In this document: piece after piece, positions 45,265 to 57,115 of the stretch
How positions within the stretch are numbered: position 1 is the stretch's first letter
How the letters are laid out: every line of letters begins with the position of its first letter
Assembly: GCA_963693315.1 (NCBI GenBank)
Contig: OY856186.1
Coordinates: forward strand, 235,271,135 to 235,335,134
Direction: 5' to 3'
DNA from: Diogma glabrata
Taxonomy: Eukaryota; Arthropoda; Insecta; Diptera; Cylindrotomidae
Length of the DNA stretch: 64,000 nucleotides
Program-made: the position numbers and the translations under genes
The notes under the pieces: model-generated
What the model saw: the letters and a program-made list of their open reading frames with translations, nothing else
Database searches by the model: none
Told to the model about the DNA's origin: nothing

Positions 45265-47906
45265 GCACATTTGATGTCAAAGAGAAAGGCATCTAGTATA
45301 TTGTCTATGGTAAAACTGAGTACTTCGATCAATGTTGTATCAAAAGCGCACCCTAAGAAATTAAAACCTTGGATTTCAAATAAATTGTGTAAAAAAATTA
45401 ATAAAAAGAATCAGGGGCCCTATTCCCGAACACATATTTGTCAATCGACAATATTGTCAATTTCACCAAAATGCTTAACAACTTTGTTTAAAAATGGTAT
45501 TCTGTAACTCATATTTGTGTCAAACAAATTATAACAAATTTTTACAATATTATAACAGATTTTTGGTACTAGATTCTGATTTTGACAACTCACTTTTTTA
45601 ATCTTAAAAGATACAAAATAAAATTAAAATATATTTAATAAATAAATATGTTTTAATGATATTTACATATATTAAAATATGATTATTTAATATTATTAAA
45701 GACTTAATTTTTCATTATAAATTAATTTTTACGCCAATCGATGAAATTTGTATAAAAAAGTCAACACATGAAACATAAAGCAAAATTGTGATTTTGACAG
45801 TAACTATATTGTTCTTGTCAGATTCACAATATTGTGTTGAATTTTCACCAAATTGGTATTACATAATACGAAATTCACAATATTGTGTGAATTTACAATA
45901 TTGTAGTGACATTTATGTGTTCGGGAATAGGGCCCCAGCTAGCCAAAAAATTAAAAAAATATTCCAATAATGTTAATCTCAGACAAGAATTTGAAAAAAT
46001 GTCTAATGACATTGCAGTGGAGGTTGTTAAAGAAAAAGAATTGTTTTATAGAGGCAAGTTTATGCAAAATAGATCTAATGGTAAAGGAAGTTGGAAATTA
46101 GTTAATGAAATTCTAACTAAGAACTGTAATAATAATGTTGTAAAGCAGGTTTTAATAAAAAATAAGCAAGGAGTTACTATAAACGATCCAATAGAAATAG
46201 CGAATGAATTTAATAATCATTTTATTAATATATGTAAACAACAGACTAATGAAGCGCCGGCACTTTATAACTTGCCGTGTCCTACGTATAATAATACTAT
46301 AGATTCTAGTTTCTTTATGAAACCAACCTCAAACTCCGAAATAATCTCAATTATCAGTTCTCTCAATTCAAAGAAATCTAATGATGTATTTGGGTTTAGT
46401 AACTATATGTTTAAAATGATTTCAACTAATATAGCGGATGTTTTAGCTCATGTTTTTAATTTGAGTTTTGAGACTGGTATTGTGCCCGATAAATTGAAAT
46501 CTGCCCTGGTAATTCCGGTATTCAAGAAAGGAGACACTAGCTGTGCTGGAAACTATAGACCTATATCACTACTGCCGATATTATCAAAAATATTAGAAAA
46601 ATTAGTTAAACATAGAATGCTTAGTTTTCTTAATAAGCATAATTTCTTTAGTAGGAATCAATTTGGTTTTATTAAAAATCGTAGTACTGAGTTAGCGTTA
46701 TTGGAGTTTTTAGATAAAATTTATATTGCTATTAACGAAAATAAAGTTGCAGCTGGGTTGTTTGTTGACATTAAAAAGGCGTTTGATATGGTTGAACATA
46801 AGGAACTATTGCGTATCTTGAAAACAATTGGGTTTAGAGGAGTAACATACTCTTGGCTTCAGTCTTATCTCAAAGATAGAATCCAACGGGTGAAGTTCAA
46901 TAGCTGCCTTAGCAGTAGTCAAAAAATCGAAAGGGGTGTTCCCCAAGGTTCTGTATTGGGCCCAATTTTCTTTCAAATATATATAAACTCAATATTTTCT
47001 CTACCTCTTTTTGGAAATATTGTTGCATTTGCTGATGATATGGCCCTGAGCTATAGTGATAATAACACAGATAATATAGCTGTGTTTATGAATTATGATC
47101 TGAAAATCTTAAATAACTGGTTGCGTAATCATTCGCTAGTAATTAGTGAAAAAACAAAAGCAATGTTTTTTAGTCCTCAGGTGTCCAACTGCAGCAACTT
47201 GTCACACAGAATTATATGTCATTTTCATGATTGTGATAACATTATATGCTCGAGTAATTGCTTATTCATTGAAACAGTAAAGACTTTTAAATATTTGGGT
47301 ATATTTCTCGATTCTTCTCTTAGCTGGAAACAACATGTTGACTATCTAAAAAAATATTTTTGTTCCACCTTGAGACAAATTTATATACTTAAAAAAGTTT
47401 GTCCTATTGGCGTACTTAAGACATTTTACTACGCTTTTATTCAATCAAAATTTGAATATGGTATACCGTGTTGGGGAGGAATTTATAAGACCACGCTAAA
47501 ACCATTATTAATTGTTCAGAAACATTGTATTAGGGTAATTTTGGGTAAAAAAAAAATGGAACCATCTTTTCCACTATTTAAAAGTTGCGAAATATTGCCC
47601 TTACGTCATCTATACGTATTTAAAGTTTTACGAATTTTTTATTTCAAAAGTGGAAATTACATTATTCGACATTCGGAACAACATAATATTCGTAGCAATA
47701 ATCTTGGTATGTTTATCGTACCTAAATTCAGGATAGAAAACGTTAGAAGATATTTTTTAGCTATTGCACCGTATTTATTTAACTCGCTGCCCGAAATTAT
47801 TAGAAAAGTAAAGTTTCACGAAGGACTGAAACTGTTTTTGTTGTCTATCAAAGAATGGCTATTTGGTATTTCCGATGTAGAACGCTTATTTAGTGTCTCT
47901 GTCTGA
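45265..47906 (+). pseudogene. CR1/Jockey-group reverse transcriptase (ORF2 C-terminal part)
   Basis: Starting before the MITE at 45415 (KKLKPWISNKLCKKI) and continuing in frame after it (QLAKKLKKYSNN, 45936 on), an open frame of about 650 codons holds a full RT: FKKGDTSCAGNYRPIS, NQFGFIKNRSTELAL, VDIKKAFDMVEH, GVPQGSVLGPIFF and the catalytic FADDMAL. A thumb and C-terminal region follow (KTFKYLGIFLD; YGIPCWGGI) with a stop at 47904-47906. The RT itself shows no stop; the element is dead through the insertions and the endonuclease deletion. Confidence 0.85.
45415..45935. mobile_element. MITE with GGGCCC ends inside ORF2
   Basis: Ends GGGCCCTATTCCCGAACACA and inverse, with a CAG duplicate on each side (45412-45414, 45936-45938). 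Removing the insert and one CAG leaves the RT frame open. The 3-bp duplicate and GGGCC tips suggest PIF/Harbinger, although that group prefers TWA targets. Several CAATATTGT palindromes inside. No transposase. Confidence 0.9.
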
Positions 47907-48433
47907 GTGCACGCATCCAAATCCAAATCTAAATTTATTCTGACTGGCAGAACTTTGGCTTGCCTCGTTATGTGTCATTGATGGTTTTCTTTTGTTTTGT
48001 GATTTTGATTCAAATGGAATTGTTCATTTTTGTTTTTTTTTTTTTTTTTTAGAAATAATTTTAATTTTATAATACCTCTATTTCAAATATTAAATTAGTA
48101 TTAAAATTGTGAAAACCCCACTTCCACTATAACTTAATAAAATGTTTTTAATTTTAGATTAATTCAACTCTATCCAAACTTTTCATCTGAAAAGCAAGGA
48201 TATCGAATTAATAATATTTCTCTTTTCTTTTGTAATCATTTTAATTTTTAAACATGGTAAACAGTAAAAAAAGAATGAAAAAAATTATTGTAATTATTTT
48301 TTTATATTAGTTAAAATTATATTAGAGTTTTATTTTATAAATTTAGTTATTGTAATTCTTGATTTAAGTGTTTTTGATGTTATGTATTGAAAAGTAGAAG
48401 AGAATAAATACAATTAATTAATTAATTAATTAA
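47907..48433 (+). other. 3' UTR and (AATT)n tail of the CR1-like element
   Basis: AT-rich sequence ending in five AATT units after AATAAATAC. Microsatellite 3' tails are typical of this kind of non-LTR element. A T-run lies at 48031-48050. Confidence 0.65.
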
Positions 48434-48614
48434 AAGAAAAATTTAAAAAAAAAAAATTACCAACACTCCAGTTTTTCAATTTACCGAAAAACTCTGATCA
48501 TCCAAAATAGTCGATTGAATTAAGTCTCGACAGAAACTTAAAAAACAGACAGAAAATCTTGAAACTCGACAGAAACATTGATTGAGTTATAAAATTATTA
48601 CAGCCAAGGAACTA

Positions 48615-49115
48615 GTCCCTGGGCCGACGCCGATTTCATGTGATGATTACTACAAATTTTATACTTCGTGAGGCGCCTGTCCTTGACGAACCCGAAAACA
48701 TTTGTTCTGCGATTTTTCTCAAATCGGCAATCGGTAAGCTCCCAAAAATGCCGATTGCCCGGGATATTGTAAATTTTTGTTTTTTTTTAAACTATATGGG
48801 CTGGAAATTTGATTTGATACAACCCAAACATACAAAATGTCAGTTGTCGGACTCGAGAATAGCAGACACATTTTGGTCGGACAAGCTTACCCTCTTGTTC
48901 TAAAACAAATTTCCAACCCACAGTTAAAAAAAAAATGTGGTAGGAAATTTACAAGATCGCGGGCAATCGGCATTTTTCGGAGCTTGCCAAACGCAAAAGC
49001 GGCCGATTTGAGAAAAAACGCAGAACAAATGTTTTCGGGCTCGTCAAGGATAGGTGCCTCACGAAGTATAAAATATGTGGTAATCATCACATGAAATCGG
49101 CGTCGGCCCAGAGAC
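48615..49115. mobile_element. TA-flanked MITE, 501 bp
   Basis: Ends GTCCCTGGGCCGACGCCGAT and the inverse (one mismatch), flanked by TA. Inverted similarity runs through most of its length (TTCATGTGATGATTAC; ACGAAGTATAAAAT; CGAACCCGAAAAC-type words). No transposase. Confidence 0.85.
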
Positions 49116-49308
49116 TAAATACTTGTGAACACCTTATGTTCTCTTATGGAACATAAAAGCCTTTAAATAAAAAAAAACGTATTTTTTGACATTTTACTTA
49201 TTTTAAGTTAGTTTCAAAAATAATTCCGCTTAAAAGGAGTAAACTTTGCAAGAAAATTGATTCGTAAGACACAAAAAAAAATTTCCTTCCGTTAACCGAG
49301 AGTTTCCG
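49116..49308. other. No gene recognised
   Basis: AT-rich. The last bases (CCGTTAACCGAGAGTTTCCG) resemble the small inverted pair near 26300 and may be a pogo-like tip. Confidence 0.3.
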
Positions 49309-49800
49309 TCAGTCGGCGACTTTATTCAGGTCTTTGTTCACGTTTATGGCAGCGTCTCTCCGGGCAGGATTAATTCGTTCGTGCATTTTACCTTTTGAAG
49401 GAAGGGGCTCGAACGACTTGTGCAGAGTACTATCATCTGCAAAACTATTTATTGGGTTGCTGGTGATTTTCAACAATTCGTTGATAGAAGACGCGAATCT
49501 CTCTGCTTCCCCATTTTTCTTGCACTCCCGTGCCATGTGACCCTCTTCATCACATACCAAGCATTTGATGTCGCTTCCACTTCTGTGTGCCAATACTTTT
49601 CCTTTGATGTTCCCCTCTACATTTCTTTTTCTGCATCCACCAGATGGCATACACATCCTCTGTACCATCTCGTATTGCATTGCGTATGCGACTGTTTCAT
49701 GGAAAGTCGCCTTAGGTGTAGTCAATACTTTGATCCTGGTTTCTGGATCTCGTATACCATCAATGAAGGCTATTACCGTTATAGTTCAATTACAGTAATA
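49309..49800 (-). pseudogene. Chimeric relic: LTR-element gag zinc knuckle joined to a non-LTR RT fragment
   Basis: The minus strand first reads gag-like sequence (FIDGIRDPETRIKV; TFHETVAYAMQYE) ending in a CCHC knuckle CLVCDEEGHMAREC. Directly after it, in frame, comes INELLKITSNPINSFADDST, the catalytic FADD block of a non-LTR RT. The open frame (49309-49725) spans the join. Two unrelated relics fused by insertion or deletion is the simplest reading. Confidence 0.7.
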
Positions 49801-50599
49801 GTTATTTAGATTTCAACAGCAAAAGTTTGTTTGTTGTTTTCTTTTAGACAAAAAAAACAGTGGTCGTCATTTCCCCTAGCTCACTCGGAAAGGTATATTT
49901 TTGGTCGTGAGTATATTCCTTTAGCTGTCGCTTGCATGACGACCTGAATTGTATCATCCCCACTCTCATGATCCAGCAAGAAAACAGTGACTTAGTCCAT
50001 TTTACACTCTATATCTAATCAATATATAAACAAAAAAATTGCATTAGAAAGATACATCATTTGAAAAAAACAAAAGAATATATTTATATAACTTAACTAT
50101 TGGTGGTGTCTTCCATTGATCCGTAAATAATCCCAAAATCCAGTGATGTTACCATCCAAAATTATAACAATGCCAAAACAAAAGGATTCTTTTCATTTCT
50201 TTATCAATTACACATCTTATATTATCAATATTCCAAAATCAAAATCAATTAAAATTTCTATGGGCGTTTGGAGTTTTTAGTGATTTAATTATGCATCAAT
50301 ATTTAACTGGTTCAAATAATAATCAACAAATCAATTAAACAATTTACAATTTTTTGTTTTATTAATTCTCTGTCTCTTTAAGTTCATTGCGTTTTCACTG
50401 TTACCACTCTTTATATGTTAATTAAACCCGAAATCTTTGATTTACAGTTTATTTTCGGTTAATTACTTGTTCAAAAAAAATATATGGTTTTTACTTATAC
50501 ATTACAGAATTTTTAATTACACAATGTAAATAGTTAAATTATGGTAAGTAGAGCTTCCGAGAGTTGGTCCTGGGGAACCAAAACCTGTTTTTATAATTG
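49801..50599. other. No gene recognised
   Basis: AT-rich sequence without a supported ORF. Confidence 0.4.
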
Positions 50600-50890
50600 C
50601 CATGAAAGGCTACGACCTTATATAGTAGACTAGGTTAATATTTGACCTAGTTTTAGTTTCCTGTATTGGAATTAGAATGTAGGTTATTGGTTTATTGTGG
50701 TTTGTTGTTGTTGTGTGTGTCCCAAGCCGGTTGCTAAAGGCCTTGGAAGGTCGTCAGGTAAACTAGGTTAGTATTTGACCTAGTTCTGGTTATCTGTATT
50801 GGTAATTTCCTGAATTGGAATGTGGGTTAGTTGTTTATTGTTGTTGCTAAAGGCCTAGGAAGGTCGTCAGATAAACTAGGTTAGTTCTTT
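50600..50890. repeat. Tandem repeat of about 130 bp, two full units plus part
   Basis: AAAGGCCTTGGAAGGTCGTC and AAACTAGGTTAGTATTTGAC blocks recur near 50630, 50740-50780 and 50850-50885 with TTGTTGTTG between. It lies just outside the leftmost Polinton gene and could belong to the Polinton terminal repeat. Confidence 0.6.
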
Positions 50891-51064
50891 TCCTGAATGT
50901 GAGTTCAATTTTTAAAATAAAACAATAAAATAATGGTACAAATGACAAATAAAATAATTTGTCACGTGTTTTTATTCATTTTTTCTTTTTACATTTTTTT
51001 GCTCTAAAACTAAAATTTAATTTCTTGTTTTATTTTTTGTCTTAAAATTAAAACTTAATAAAAT

Positions 51065-51535
51065 TTAATTAATGTTTTTATTTTCACCTTCTAAGAGTGT
51101 TAAACCGTTTTGAGGGGTTTTTATGAGGTAGAAATTTTCCTCCATAGCTAATGCTGTATAATCTTCCTCGTTAAATAATTCATTGAATTTATTTGGTGCG
51201 AATAATAATACATCTCCGGTTTCGAAAATCCACTTTTTCCCAAATTTTGTGTCGATTTTTCGAATTGTGCATAATTTGTATGCGTGGTTTTCCTGCAATT
51301 CTGCTATCTTCATAAATGGTTTTGATTTCTCCTTTGCTGCGCTTGAACATTTTGCCAGAAAAATTTGTTTTCTGGTCATTTGATGTTGTTGCTGTTGTTG
51401 TTGTTGTAGTATCTGCTGTTGTTGCTGTGTTTGATGATGTAAGCGCTTTCTTTTGAGAGGTGGAGCCGCTTGAAAATCGGAAGTTACTAGGTATTCGGTT
51501 AAAAAGCTGTCTGTTGAACTTTCCACGTTTATCAA
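51065..51535 (-). CDS. Small poly-Q protein of the Polinton, possibly OB-fold
   Basis: 156 codons open; the frame head is a TTG and the first ATG is at 51379, after the Q-rich stretch, so the start is uncertain and an upstream exon is possible. Residues 37-50 are almost all glutamine. The rest reads IAELQENHAYKLCTIRKIDTK, then FGKKWIFETGDVLLFAPNKF, an alternating hydrophobic pattern as in small nucleic-acid-binding OB folds. I know similar proteins accompany insect Polintons, but the function is inference. Confidence 0.6.
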   Translation of the reverse strand: MINVESSTDSFLTEYLVTSDFQAAPPLKRKRLHHQTQQQQQILQQQQQQQHQMTRKQIFLAKCSSAAKEKSKPFMKIAELQENHAYKLCTIRKIDTKFGKKWIFETGDVLLFAPNKFNELFNEEDYTALAMEENFYLIKTPQNGLTLLEGENKNIN

Positions 51536-51689
51536 ATAACTATGTTAGACTACAATTGTTGATTACAATTGCTTGATATTTATACCAATTTACGATGCTT
51601 AAAAGTTAGTGGGGGGAAATATATTGTTTCACAAAAACAAATAAAATAACAAAATACAACAAGACAACAAAGAAAAACCCATAATCAAT

Positions 51690-52245
51690 TAACAATAAAT
51701 TAAATTATTTATTTTTCTATTTATATTCTATCCCAGTTCATTAGACTACCTTGAAGTAGATTTGCTTTATTTATTTGTAAGTTTAAACAAATAAAAAACA
51801 AAATACTACAAAACTAAAATCACCCAAAGAAAACTTAAAGACGGCAAATAATAAAAATTTTTCCCATCTAGACACATAATCTTCTTCGATTACAACAGAT
51901 AAATTAAATGCAATTGTTGATGCTTTTCTGTCGTTTAAAATTAATAAAAAATTTAAAAAATTATGCATATGAGAAAAAACGCAACAATAACAATAAATTA
52001 AATTATTTATTTTTCTATTTATCTTCTATCCAAGTTCATTATACTACCTTGAAGTAGATTTGCTTTATTTATTTGTAAGTTTAAACAAATAACAAAATAC
52101 AACAAAACTAAAATCACCCAAAGAAAACTTAAAGACGGCAAATAATAACGTTTACAACAGATAAATTAAATGCAATTGTTGTTGCTTTTCTGTCGTTTAA
52201 AATTAATAAAAAATTTAAAAAATTATGCATATGAGAAAAAACGTA
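51690..52245. repeat. Direct tandem duplication, about 290 and 260 bp
   Basis: Unit 1 (about 51690-51985) and unit 2 (about 51986-52245) share TACCTTGAAGTAGATTTGC, AAAGAAAACTTAAAGACGGC and TTATGCATATGAGAAAAAAC in the same order. Unit 2 lacks about 40 bp. No coding assigned. Confidence 0.85.
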
Positions 52246-52589
52246 TATTAAAAAATAATCTCGATAAAAATTTATCTTGTACATTAATCAACTTATTATA
52301 TCTTAACTTAGCTCAACTTATTATTTATTCTTTATTCTTCTTTTTCCATCATCAAAAACAAATTGAAAAATCATTTTTTATTTTGCTTTGTTCGTGATAA
52401 TTTATTTACATTTTGTAAATTATGGCGATGAAAATTTAGATAAATTAAAAGATCTTGATGAAAATTTGCTTTACTCTCCGATTTAGAGTATTGAAGTTTT
52501 ACAAAAACAATATGATGACAAATTAAGTATAAAAGCCTATCATGCTAGAAAATTTATATTGTATTAGTTTTGTGATTCAACATTAAAAC

Positions 52590-55500
52590 ATGGCAAAAAA
52601 ACTTCTAATGAAAAGGTTTATAACTTCTGGGGAAGAAGTGGAAGAAGAGCGATTTTTAATCGATTCCGAAACGGGGAAAAATATGCAGAAGTTTAACTTG
52701 CGCAGACGCGAAACTAAATTTTCGATAAAACCTGTACCAAGCTATATTGATCCAATTACTTGGATTAAAGGGGCACTCCACGATATTGTCAAATATATTA
52801 CAAAAGAAGTTAGCCCAAGCGACAAAATTGGAATGACAATTTGTGGTGAAAGCTTCGAGCATCGTGGCCCTGCATGGATAAACTTTCAAACAGCAGGTGG
52901 ACTGACGTTTCAGCATATTTGGGATGTGATTTCAAAGGTTTTTCAAAGCAATTCCGAGGGTGAGTACTTTTAAATGAAAATGCTGTACATTTTTTACTTT
53001 TTTCACTTTTACTTTACAGGGTTAAGTACAGACAAATTTTGTTTGACCGTAACATATATCAGTTTACCTTATGGTAAAGGTAGGAAAAAACAATTTTACA
53101 ATTTTGCTGAAGAATGCAAACAACGCCGTGGTATAATAACAATAAAAAATAAAGATAACTTATGTTTACCCCGTGCCCTAGTTGTGTGCATTGCAAAAAT
53201 TGATAAAGAGGTCAATTATAGACATATTTTAAAATATGTCGGAAAAATTCAAGCGATTAAAGCTAAAGAGTTAATCCAAAAAGCAGGTGTAATTATTCCA
53301 CAACAGGGGTGTGGAATACATGAATTAAAAAAATTTCAAAATTATTTGACAAATTACAAAATTGTTGTCTATCAATATAACACTAGGGGTCGAATTGTGA
53401 TATTTGAGGAAAATACCACAAAAGATGTAAAAAACCTAAATTTGTTATACCATGAAAATCATTTTAATGTGATTGGATCACTCACTGCTGCTTTTTGTAC
53501 AGAATATTATTGCGAAAGTTGTCACGTTCCATTTTGGCACAAACATGAACACAAATGTTCAAAAACTTGCCCATGTTGTCGTAATTCAACACCGTGTCCA
53601 AAGAATAGTACAAATGTTAAATGCAATATCTGTAATAGAACATTTAGAGGGGAAAAATGTTTTGATTTTCATCGAGCCTCATCATCTAACTCAAAAAGTA
53701 TTTGTGATACAGTGAAAAAATGTTTAAATTGTTTGCACGTTTACAAAACAGAAAGACAGCATTTTTGTAATGAATATTTTTGTAAAATTTGTCATCAACA
53801 TGTACCTTCGGATCATCTTTGCTTCATTCAGCAAGATAAAAAACAGAAAAATTTTAAAAACTGCATATATGTATTCTACGATTTAGAGACAAGACAGGAA
53901 AAAAATATTGATACACAACTAAGACAGCATATCCTTAATTTGTGTGTTTTACAGCAAAGATGTGACAACTGTATTGACGATGAATCTCTAGTTTTTTGTC
54001 AAAAGTGTAAATTTAGACAAATAATTTTTGAAGAAAATCATGTAATCGAAAAAATGATGAATCACATTTTGAAATTAAGCGCAGAATTCCGTGAAATAAT
54101 TGTCGTAGCTCATAACGGACAAGCGTTTGATCATCAGTTTATTTTAAACTATGTTTTAAACAAAACGAATGTGGAACCCAAACTAATAATGAGAGGAACG
54201 AAAATTATTTTGATGATGATCAACAATGTCAAATTTATCGATTCACTTAATTTTTTCCCGATGGCCCTAGCAAAATTGCCAAAAGCCTTTAACTTATCTA
54301 CAAAATTAAAAAAGGGGTTTTTTCCACATTTATTTAATAAACTGGAAAATGAAAATTATATAGGTTCTTTACCGCCTATGAAATATTTCACCCCCGATTC
54401 AATGAAAGAAGATGAGAGAAATGAGTTTCATAAATGGTACACTGAAAATAAAAATTGCGAATTCAACATGCGAAAAGAAATAGTTGAATACTGTAGCAAT
54501 GATGTGAAGATTTTGACTGAAGCTTGTTTAAGCTTCAGAAGAATATTTTTACAAGAATGCAACATTGAACCGTTTTTAGAAGCAGCAACAATAGCCTCAG
54601 CCTGTAACCTAGTGTTCAGACGAAACTTTCTGTGTTTGAACACGATAGGTATAATTCCACGACATGGTTACAGACTAGTCGACAATCAATCCGAAATTGC
54701 TCTACAGTGGCTTGTATGGGAGCAGGACACCCGAAAAATTAAATTTCAATATGCTGCTAGCGGGAGAGAAAAAGTGATTGGCGGTGTCAAAGTTGATGCA
54801 TTTTGTGACAGCACTAAGGAAGTTTTTGAGTTTCAAGGTAATAAAACAAAATTAAAATTAAAAACTCGCTATAACACATTATTAATTTTTATTAACTTTC
54901 TAGGTTGTTTTTACCATGGTCATCCGAAGTGCCTAATCCATAAAAGAGATGTATCCTTGTATAATGATTCTAACGATACTTTAAATCAAAGGTATGAAAG
55001 AACGCTGGCCAAAAATGAGTACTTAAAATCCCTTGGATATAAAGTAATCGAAATGTGGGAATGCGCATTTCGCGAACAAATGAAAACAAACAAAAATATG
55101 TTTTACTTAAAAAACCACCCAATAATTTTTACTGCACCACTAAACCCTCGGGATGCATTCTATGGTGGAAGAACAGGCAATGTCTACACTCATTATAAGT
55201 GTAAAAACGGGGAGAAAATTAAATACATAGACGTCTGCTCGATGTACCCGGGGGTCTGTAAATATGGCAAATTTCCTGTTAAACACCCTAAAGTACATGT
55301 TGGAAATTCTGTGTGTTCTGGAATTGATTTACAAAAAACGAATGGGTTGATTAAATGTAAAATATTACCACCAGAAAACCTATTTCATCCAGTTTTACCG
55401 CAAAAACAAAATAACAAATTGATGTTCTCACTCTGCCAAAGCTGCGGAGATCAAAAAAATCAAAGTGCATTTTGTTTACATTCTAACGATGAAAGGGCAT

Positions 55501-56544
55501 TAACTGGAACATGGGTGATTGACGAAGTTTTACAGGCTCTCAAAAAAAAACTACAAAATTTTACACATTTACGAAATCGGGGAATACGAGATTACGCAAT
55601 ATAACAAGGAAAAGAAAGAACAAGGACTCTTCACGGAAATGATGAATAAGTTTATAAAAATTAAACAGGAATCTTCAGGTTTTCCGTCTAAATATCAAAC
55701 AGAATTGGAAAAACAAAAGTATATTGATTCCTTTTTAAGTTCAGAAGAAGTTCAATTGGAATTTAAAAATATCAATAATAATCCTGGATTAAGGTCTTTT
55801 GCAAAATTAATTTTAAATTCTTTTTGGGGAAAATTTGGTCAGCGAGAAAACCAACAACAAACAACTATTGTTAACCAACCGTTTGTTTTGAATGATTTAC
55901 TAACAAATCCTTCAATAGAAGTTTGTCAAATACTACCTATTAACGAGGAAGTTATAATTGTGAGCTGGCAGTATAAAGAAGAAGCGGTAAATTCTCTATC
56001 AACAATCAATGTGTGTATAGCTGCTTACACAACAGCTCAGGCTAGACTTCATCTTTACAGCTATCTAGAAAAGATCGGTCACAGAGTTTTGTATTACGAT
56101 ACGGACTCAATCATTTATATAAGTCAAGAAGGAGAATATGACCCACCTCTAGGAGAACGTATTGGTGATATGACCGATGAACTAGAATGTTATGGCCACG
56201 GCAGCTATATATCTGAATTTGTTAGTGGTGGACCAAAAAATTACGCGTTTAAAGTTTTTTCGACTAAAGATAACTCAGAAAAGCTTGTTTGTAAAGTTAA
56301 AGGCATAAATTTAAACCATACAACATCCAAACTAATAAATTTTGAAACGATTAAACATGCTGTTCTTCATCCGCAAGATTGGGAAAATATCGCTGTGGTT
56401 TCACAAAATATTAAAAGAACTAAAGATCATGAGGTTCATACAGTAACTGAAACAAAAAGATACCAGCCGAAATCAGAAAAACGTCGATTTCTGAAAGACC
56501 ATAGTTCCGTACCGTTTGGATACAAAAGGCCTAAATTTGTGTAA
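52590..56544 (+). CDS. Protein-primed family B DNA polymerase of the Polinton (with two introns and one frame break)
   Basis: Pieces: 52590-52959, 53020-54837, 54904 to about 55549, then another frame to 56544. Introns 52960-53019 (60 nt) and 54838-54903 (66 nt) have GT...AG ends and restore phase. Order of motifs: Cys-rich zinc ribbons (CESCHVPFWHKHEHKC and on), 3'-5' exonuclease (VFYDLET; VVAHNGQAFDHQF; CSNDVKIL), an inserted nuclease-like segment (FYHGHPKC...GYKVIEMWEC), polymerase A (YIDVCSMYPG), B (LILNSFWGKFG) and C (YYDTDSII). It copies the element using a terminal protein primer. The break lies in a run of nine A (55541-55549): either decay or an assembly error. All catalytic motifs are present. 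Confidence 0.92.
52960..53019 (+). other. Intron 1 of the Polinton polymerase
   Basis: GTGAGTAC...TTTACAG, 60 nt, phase 1. The intron contains an in-frame stop (TAA at 52971-52973), so the N-terminal 123 codons are linked only by splicing. Confidence 0.85.
54838..54903 (+). other. Intron 2 of the Polinton polymerase
   Basis: GTAATAAAAC...CTTTCTAG, 66 nt, a multiple of three with no stop, so retention would add 22 residues in the middle of the conserved EFQGCFYHGH block. That conserved block is restored only by splicing. Confidence 0.82.
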
Positions 56545-56628
56545 ACTACGATTATTACACAACATAAAGGTAAAACACAAGTCAATTTTAGTCGGAGTAA
56601 CAAATATTCAGTTTTTTAGTTTTAAGCA

Positions 56629-56769
56629 ATTTTGTAGCTTATGTAAACATAAAATAAAGGTCGGGTTTTTTTCATATTTTTCCCGACGTAAAACAAAACG
56701 TTTTGTAGCTTATGTAAACATAAAATAAAGGTCGGGTTTTTTTCATATTTTTCCCGACGTAAAACAAAA
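56629..56769 (+). terminator. Duplicated poly(A)-signal and hairpin unit after the polymerase
   Basis: A unit of about 69 bp occurs twice: TTTTGTAGCTTATGTAAAC, AATAAA, then GTCGGG and CCCGAC flanking a T-rich loop. The hairpin and AATAAA follow the polymerase stop and lie between the two convergent genes, so they may end transcripts from both sides. Confidence 0.55.
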
Positions 56770-56893
56770 GTTTTAGTGAGTTTTTCTTTAATAATTTCAA
56801 ATAAACGAAAACTTATTTATTTCCAGTAAAAAACGAGGAATTTTTTTATACAAATTTATTAATACTTAATTTAGCAAAATGTTTTCAGAAGTT

Positions 56894-57115
56894 CTAAATT
56901 ATATTGTTTTTATCTACCCAGGAGTTGTGCGATTTATCAAATCCTAACCATTTGACATAAACTTTATTCCCTTTTCTTTTTAAAACCTGCTCGACAAGAT
57001 AGGTATCAGAAAATTTTACAGGTGTTAGTTCTGTTTCATAAAATCCACCGGAAATTGGAGTGCTGGTATAATCGACTAAGTTATACGTAATCGGATATGT
57101 ATTTTTAACTTTATA
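56894..57115 (-). pseudogene. Integrase C-terminal part with chromodomain
   Basis: The minus strand reads PITYNLVDYTSTPISGGFYE, then the chromodomain-like VEQVLKRKGNKVYVKWLGF and SHNSWVDKNNI to the stop at 56894. This is the tail of the Polinton integrase. It is cut off from the catalytic core (60514-61221) by the TA-flanked insertion. The chromodomain would direct integration to particular chromatin. Confidence 0.85.

Noticed and set aside
52410..52563. Short coding piece upstream of the polymerase (YGDENLDKLKDLDENLLYSP...)
   Set aside because: Two short open stretches broken by a stop and with no recognised family; too little to call a gene.
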